A stretch of 64,000 nt of DNA from Thinopyrum elongatum (Eukaryota > Streptophyta > Magnoliopsida > Poales > Poaceae): positions 234,558,807 to 234,622,806 of the forward strand of contig CM022300.1 of NCBI GenBank assembly GCA_011799875.1. Direction: 5' to 3'. Under the pieces are notes generated by a model. It worked only from the letters and a program-made list of their open reading frames with translations, searched no databases and was not told where the DNA came from. The position numbers were made by a program, and so were the translations under genes. Position 1 is the first letter of the stretch, and each line of letters begins with the position of its first letter. Positions 59,855-64,000 of the stretch are shown piece after piece.

Positions 59855-60303
59855 AAAATATTCTTGATGACCCACTACATATTGATGATAGCTTCCCTGA
59901 TGAACAATTAGCTATCATAAATGCTTCTCGTAGTACTCCTTGGTATGCTGATTATGCCAATTATATTGTTGCTAAATTTATACCACCTAGTTTCATATAC
60001 CAACAAAAGAAAAAGTTATTCTATGATTTAAGACATTACTTCTGGGATGACCCACACCTTTATAAAGAAGGAGTAGATGGTGTTATTAGACGTTGTGTAC
60101 CTGAGCATGAGCAGGAACAGATCCTACGCAAGTGTCACTCCAAGGCCTACGGAGGACACCATGCTGGAGATAGAACTGCACATAAGGTACTACAATATGG
60201 TTTTTGTTGGCCTACTCTTTTCAAGGATGCTCGTAAGTTTGTCTTGTCTTGTGATGAATGTCAAAGAATTGGTAATATTAATAGAATCAAGAAATGCCTA
60301 TGA
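59851..60303 (+). pseudogene. E5 integrase N-terminal (zinc) part
   Basis: Open reading without ATG, in a third frame: [20 protein letters not shown], then DPHLYKEGVDGVIRRCVPEH. The HHCC set is intact (His in PEHEQ, His in GGHHAG context, Cys pair in LSCDEC). Ends at 60301 after a one-base loss near 60287 relative to E3. Confidence 0.82.
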
Positions 60304-61277
60304 ATTATTCACTTGTTATTGAACCATTTGATGTTTGGGAATTTGATTATATGGGACCTTTTCCTTCCTCTAATGGGTATACGCATATTTTGGTTGCTGT
60401 TGATTTGTTTACTAAGTGGGTAGAAGCTATTCCAACTAGTAGTGCTGATCATAACACCTCCATTAAAATGCTTAAAGAAGTTATTTTCCCGAGGTTTGGA
60501 GTCCCTAGATATTTAATGACTGATGGTGGTTCACACTTTATTCATGGTGCTTTCCGTAAATTGCTTGCTAAGTATGATGTTAACCATAAAATTACATCTC
60601 CTTATCACCTTCAATCTTGTGATCAAGTAGAATTAAGTAACCGAGAAATAAAGTTGATTTTGCAAAAGACTGTTAATAGATCCAGAAAGAATTGATCTAA
60701 GAAACTTGATGATGCACTTTGGGCTTATAGAACTGCTTATAAAAACCCTATGGGTATGTCTCCATATAAAATGGTTTATGGAAAAGCATGTCACTTACCT
60801 CTTGAACTAGAACATAAAGCTTATTGGGCAATTAAAGAGCTCAACTATGATTTCAAACTTGCCGGTGAGAAGAGGTTATTTGACATTAGCTCACTTGATG
60901 ATTGGCGAATGCTAGCCTATGAGAATGCTAAATTGTTTAAAGAGAAAGTTAAAAGATGGCATGATAAAAGGATACAAAAGCATGAATTTAATGTAGGTGA
61001 CCATGTCTTGCTATACAATTCTCGTTTAAGATTTTTTGCAGGAAAGCTCCTCTCTAAATGGGAAGGGCCTTACATTATCGAGGAAGTTTATCATTCCAGT
61101 GCCATTAGGATCAACAACGTCGAGGGCAATAACCCGAAGGTGGTAAACAGGCAAAGAATCAAACATTATATCTCAGGTACTCCCATAAATGTTGAAACCA
61201 ATATTATTAATACCATAACACCGGAGGAGTACATAAGGGATATCTACCAGAACGCTCCAGACTCTGAAAAGGAATAG
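60294..61277 (+). pseudogene. E5 integrase core and C-terminus, one stop
   Basis: DDE core: [10 protein letters not shown] (Asp at residue 18 counted from 60294), MTDGGSHF (Asp77), QVELSNRE (Glu113, spacing exactly 35). TGA at 60693 replaces a Trp codon (TGG in E3). The same frame then runs [40 protein letters not shown] and [20 protein letters not shown] to the stop at 61275. No chromodomain after the SH3-like part. Confidence 0.87.
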
Positions 61278-61385
61278 GTATGTCATACGGTAAGTAAACC
61301 GACTCCAAAACTTTTCCAAAAGCAATTTTACTCCGTTTTGGAATATTTAAAAAAAATAGGAAAATAAAAAGTAGTCCAAAAAGTG

Positions 61386-61460
61386 CACGAGGAGGCGACA
61401 AGCCTTGGGGGCGTGCCCTACCCCCCTGGGCGCGCCTCCCAGGCTTGTGGCCACCTCGTG
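61386..61460 (+). repeat. GC-rich hairpin upstream of the E5 extra ORF
   Basis: cacgaggaggcgacaagcc (61386-61404) pairs with ggcttgtggccacctcgtg (61442-61460), 17 of 19 positions. Same design as the LTR hairpin at 55187-55258. Confidence 0.7.
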
Positions 61461-61515
61461 TGCCCTCCGGACTCCGTTTTCTTGCAGTATACTTCTTTCG
61501 GTCTGTAAAAATTCA

Positions 61516-61606
61516 TTATATAATCTCCCAAAGGTTTTTACCACCGCATCACGGCAATATCCTCTGTTCTTTTTTCTAGCTAATTCTGTAGCAGGTTTAG
61601 AGCAAG
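61516..61606 (+). promoter_or_regulatory. Possible internal promoter or splice acceptor before the E5 extra ORF
   Basis: TATA-like ttatataat (61516-61524) about 85 bp before the ATG, a cctctgttcttttttctag pyrimidine tract with AG (61561-61579), and gtagcag (61588-61594). Arrangement conserved in E3. Confidence 0.35.
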
Positions 61607-62062
61607 ATGTCTTCACAAGATTCGGTCGAGGAGAGTCGTGTCTCTCACCCGGTACCGGACCCAAGAACATACATCAAAGCCGATCACTTTGGGTGGTCAA
61701 TGGAGGAAGAGATGGAGGCTGACCTGAAAAGAGTGGATGCCATGGAGGAGGATCAAGAAGTCACCTCTCACCCTCAACCTGGAACCATCCTTGAGGAACT
61801 TCAGAGCTCAGCAATATCAGATTCGGTCATACCTCCCAATGCCAAATTTCTCTCTTATAATAACATGAAAAAGAGTGTTGCTTTTTCCCCCGCAACCAGG
61901 ATGCATCCATGGGTGGACGGTGCTCTAACCGTCACAGGCAAACTCCACAAGGAAATAATGGATCTCAAACAGCAAGTCAATAGGCTCAAGGAAGAAAATC
62001 GCATCCTGAGGGGCATTATTTCCAAGACCATTGCACCACCACCTCCGAAGAAAGAGACCTAA
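61607..62062 (+). CDS. E5 extra ORF with C-terminal coiled coil (151 aa)
   Basis: Intact ORF after integrase, sense strand. Residues 1-55 are acidic (MEEEMEADLKRVDAMEEDQ). The middle is unremarkable with a SYNNMKKSVAFSPATRMHPW patch. Residues about 113-138 (LHKEIMDLKQQVNRLKEENR) show leucine/isoleucine/valine heptads, a coiled coil. The end is APPPPKKET. No signal peptide or membrane helix, so it is not an obvious envelope protein despite the env-like position. E3 has a homolog with the same ends and layout at 15129. It was kept open here while gag and pol broke, though its short length makes that possible by chance. Function unknown. Confidence 0.65.
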   Translation: MSSQDSVEESRVSHPVPDPRTYIKADHFGWSMEEEMEADLKRVDAMEEDQEVTSHPQPGTILEELQSSAISDSVIPPNAKFLSYNNMKKSVAFSPATRMHPWVDGALTVTGKLHKEIMDLKQQVNRLKEENRILRGIISKTIAPPPPKKET

Positions 62063-63514
62063 GTACATGAGTATGGGCACTCCCCTTGGCTAGTGCCAAG
62101 CTTGGGGAGGTGCCCCGGTATCGTATCACCATCACATCTTTACATTTATCATTTTTCTTAGTTCGATCCTTTTGGTTATATCTTGGTTTAGTAGAATAAA
62201 GTTTTAGTATGGTCTAGCTTTGAGTTTTGCTTTGTGTTCCTTCTATGTAATTGAGTCCGAGAGTTATATAATAAAGATTAGTTTCGAGTTAAGGGCTTTG
62301 CTTTCTTGTTGTGATCTTGAGTAAAAGAAATAAAAAGATTATATAATGATCTTATGGGAAGTGATGACTTTACATATAAGAAGTATGTCGCATGAAATTT
62401 GTTGGGAGTTGACAAACATAATTTTGGTCATTGTTGCAATTAATAGGAAGTAATAAAGAAACAGAGGTCTCACATAGAAATACACTATCTTGGACATCTT
62501 TTGTGATTGTGAGCACTCATTAAAAAATTATATGCTAAAAGGTTGATGTTGGACAAGGAAGAAGACATAATGGGTTATGTTTCCTTATATCCGAATAGAA
62601 GTTATATTGTCATGGATCCTCCAACATGTTGAGCTTGCTTCTCATCCTATGCTAGACAAATATTTTGCAACAAGTAGAGATACTACTTGTGCATCCAAAA
62701 TCCCTCAGCCCAGTTTTGCCATGAGAGTCCACCATACATACCTATGGATTGAGTAAGATTCTTCAAGTAAGTTGTCATCGGTGCAAGCAATAAAAATTGC
62801 TCTCTAAATATGTATGATATTTTAGTGTGAGGAAAATAAGCTTTATATGAACTTGTGATATGGAAGAAATAAAAGCGACGGACTGCATAATAAAGTTCTT
62901 TATCACAAGCGGCAATATAAAGTGACGTTCTTTTGCATTAAGATTTTGTGCATTCAACCGTAAAAGCGCATGACAACCTCTGCTTCCCTCTGCGAAGGGC
63001 CTATCTTTTATTTATCTCCTACCCTTATACAAGAGTCATGGTGATCATCGCCTCTTCTTTTTATACTTTTTCTTTTTGGCAAGCACTATATGTTGGGGGA
63101 AAAGGTTGGGAGGCGAAGTTATAAGCCCCTATCTTTCTCTGTGTCCGATTGAAACTTTGATCTCATAAGTATCGCGTGAGTGTTAGCAATTGTGAATGAT
63201 TAAATGATAGTCTAGTATGTGAAACGTGCTAAACAAAAGCCCTTACATTGACTCTTTCCGATGTTATGATAAATTGCAATTGTTTCAATGACCAAGATCA
63301 TAGTTTGTTGGTTTTCAATAAAGTTCTTGATTCATACTTTACCTTGTGAATGAATTGTTACTTTAGCATAAGAAATTATATGACAATATATGTTGCTGTT
63401 CTAAAGATGATCATGATGCCCTCATGTCTGTATTTTATTTTATCGACACCTCTATCTCTAAACATGTGGACATGATTATCGATTTCGGTTTCCGCTTGAG
63501 GACAAGCGAGGTCT
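62063..63514 (+). other. E5 3' non-coding region
   Basis: Collinear with E3 15801-17172. Begins near an internal polypurine-like copy (aagcttggggagg, 62098-62110) and ends in cgcttgaggacaagcgaggt. No conserved ORF. Confidence 0.7.
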
Positions 63515-63528
63515 AAGCTTGGGGGACT
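63515..63528 (+). other. E5 polypurine tract
   Basis: aagcttgggggact directly before the 3' LTR. Confidence 0.8.
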
Positions 63529-64000
63529 TGATATGTCCATTTTGCATCTTGCTTTTATGTTGATATTTATTGCATTATGGGTTGGTATTACACATTATGG
63601 TACAATAATTATGCCTTTTCTCTCTTATTTTACAAGGTTTACACAAAGAGGGAGAATACCGACAATTGGAATTCTGGACCGGAAAGGAGCAAATCTCAGA
63701 GACCTATTCTGCACAACTCCAAAAGTCCTGAAAATTTAGGAAGAATTATTTTGGAATATATAAGAATTATTGGGCGAAGAAAATACCAGAGGGGACCCAC
63801 CAGGTGGCCACAAGCCTAGGGGGCACGCCCTACCCCCTGTGCGCGCCCCTAGGGCTTGTGGGCCCCCCGGCAGGTCTTCGGTGTCCATCTTCTGCTATAT
63901 GAAGGGTTTTTACCTGCAAAAATCATAAGGAAGCTTTTGAGACGAAGTGCCGCCGTCTCGAGGCGGAACCTGGGCAGAAGCAATCTAGGGAATGGTGAAG
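63529..64000 (+). repeat. E5 3' LTR, first 472 bp
   Basis: TGATATGTCCATTTTGC onward, collinear with 54916-55385 including hairpin and TATA-like box; continues past the window. Confidence 0.92.

Larger units (their letters stand above)
54916..64000 (+). mobile_element. E5: Athila-like Ty3/gypsy retrotransposon, 3' LTR cut by window edge
   Basis: 5' LTR, tRNA-Asp primer site, gag, protease, RT, RNase H, integrase, extra ORF, 3' region, polypurine tract and the first 472 bp of the 3' LTR. Asp-type primer, no chromodomain and an extra ORF after integrase support the Athila lineage. At least six frame breaks make it non-autonomous, but all domains are present. Confidence 0.93.

Overview
The window is plant nuclear DNA made entirely of LTR retrotransposons nested inside one another. 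I see no host gene, rRNA, tRNA or CRISPR array. The mix of elements points to a large-genome grass, most likely Triticeae (wheat, Aegilops, barley or rye). The mix is Athila-like Ty3/gypsy elements with LTRs starting TGATACGTC and tRNA-Asp primer sites, plus long-LTR elements (4-5 kb LTRs, tRNA-iMet primer sites) resembling the Sukkula/LARD class. The species call is inference, and family names are by resemblance only.

I number nine elements. E4 is the outer host; only its protease region and the start of its 3' LTR are visible (24117-25421). E3 (+ strand, 10374-24116; its 5' part lies left of the window) sits in E4's gag/protease region. L1 (- strand, 1-10373, long LTR) sits in E3's gag. E1 (+, 426-4821) sits in L1's internal domain. 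S (17253-22664) is a 5.4-kb solo LTR inside E3's 3' LTR. H (+, 25422-54915 and beyond) sits in E4's 3' LTR. H in turn carries L2 (-, 26548-38663) in its 5' LTR, G (-, 41949-49960) in its internal domain, and E5 (+, 54916 to the end) in its 3' LTR. E1, S, L2 and G each have a matching 5-bp target-site duplication, which fixes their boundaries to the base.

Coding capacity is decayed. E3 and E5 are Athila-like, with gag, protease, RT, RNase H and integrase broken by stops and frameshifts. E5 keeps an unbroken RT-RNase H stretch with all catalytic residues, and an intact extra ORF with a C-terminal coiled coil in the env-like position after integrase. G and the visible part of E4 have gag/protease coding but no RT, RNase H or integrase. 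H is a deletion skeleton of a chromovirus: pieces of gag, protease, RT start, RNase H end and chromodomain remain between its primer site and polypurine tract. L1, L2 and S have no recognisable coding sequence, and E1 is a deletion remnant.

Non-coding points of interest: a GC-rich hairpin plus TATA module typical of the LTR recurs just upstream of the extra ORF in E3 and E5. A palindromic island recurs in the LTRs of L1, S, L2 and H. An array of small CGAGG-N6-CCTCG hairpins recurs in the LTRs of L1 and H. The polypurine-tract motif AAGCTTGGGGGAG recurs inside the elements.
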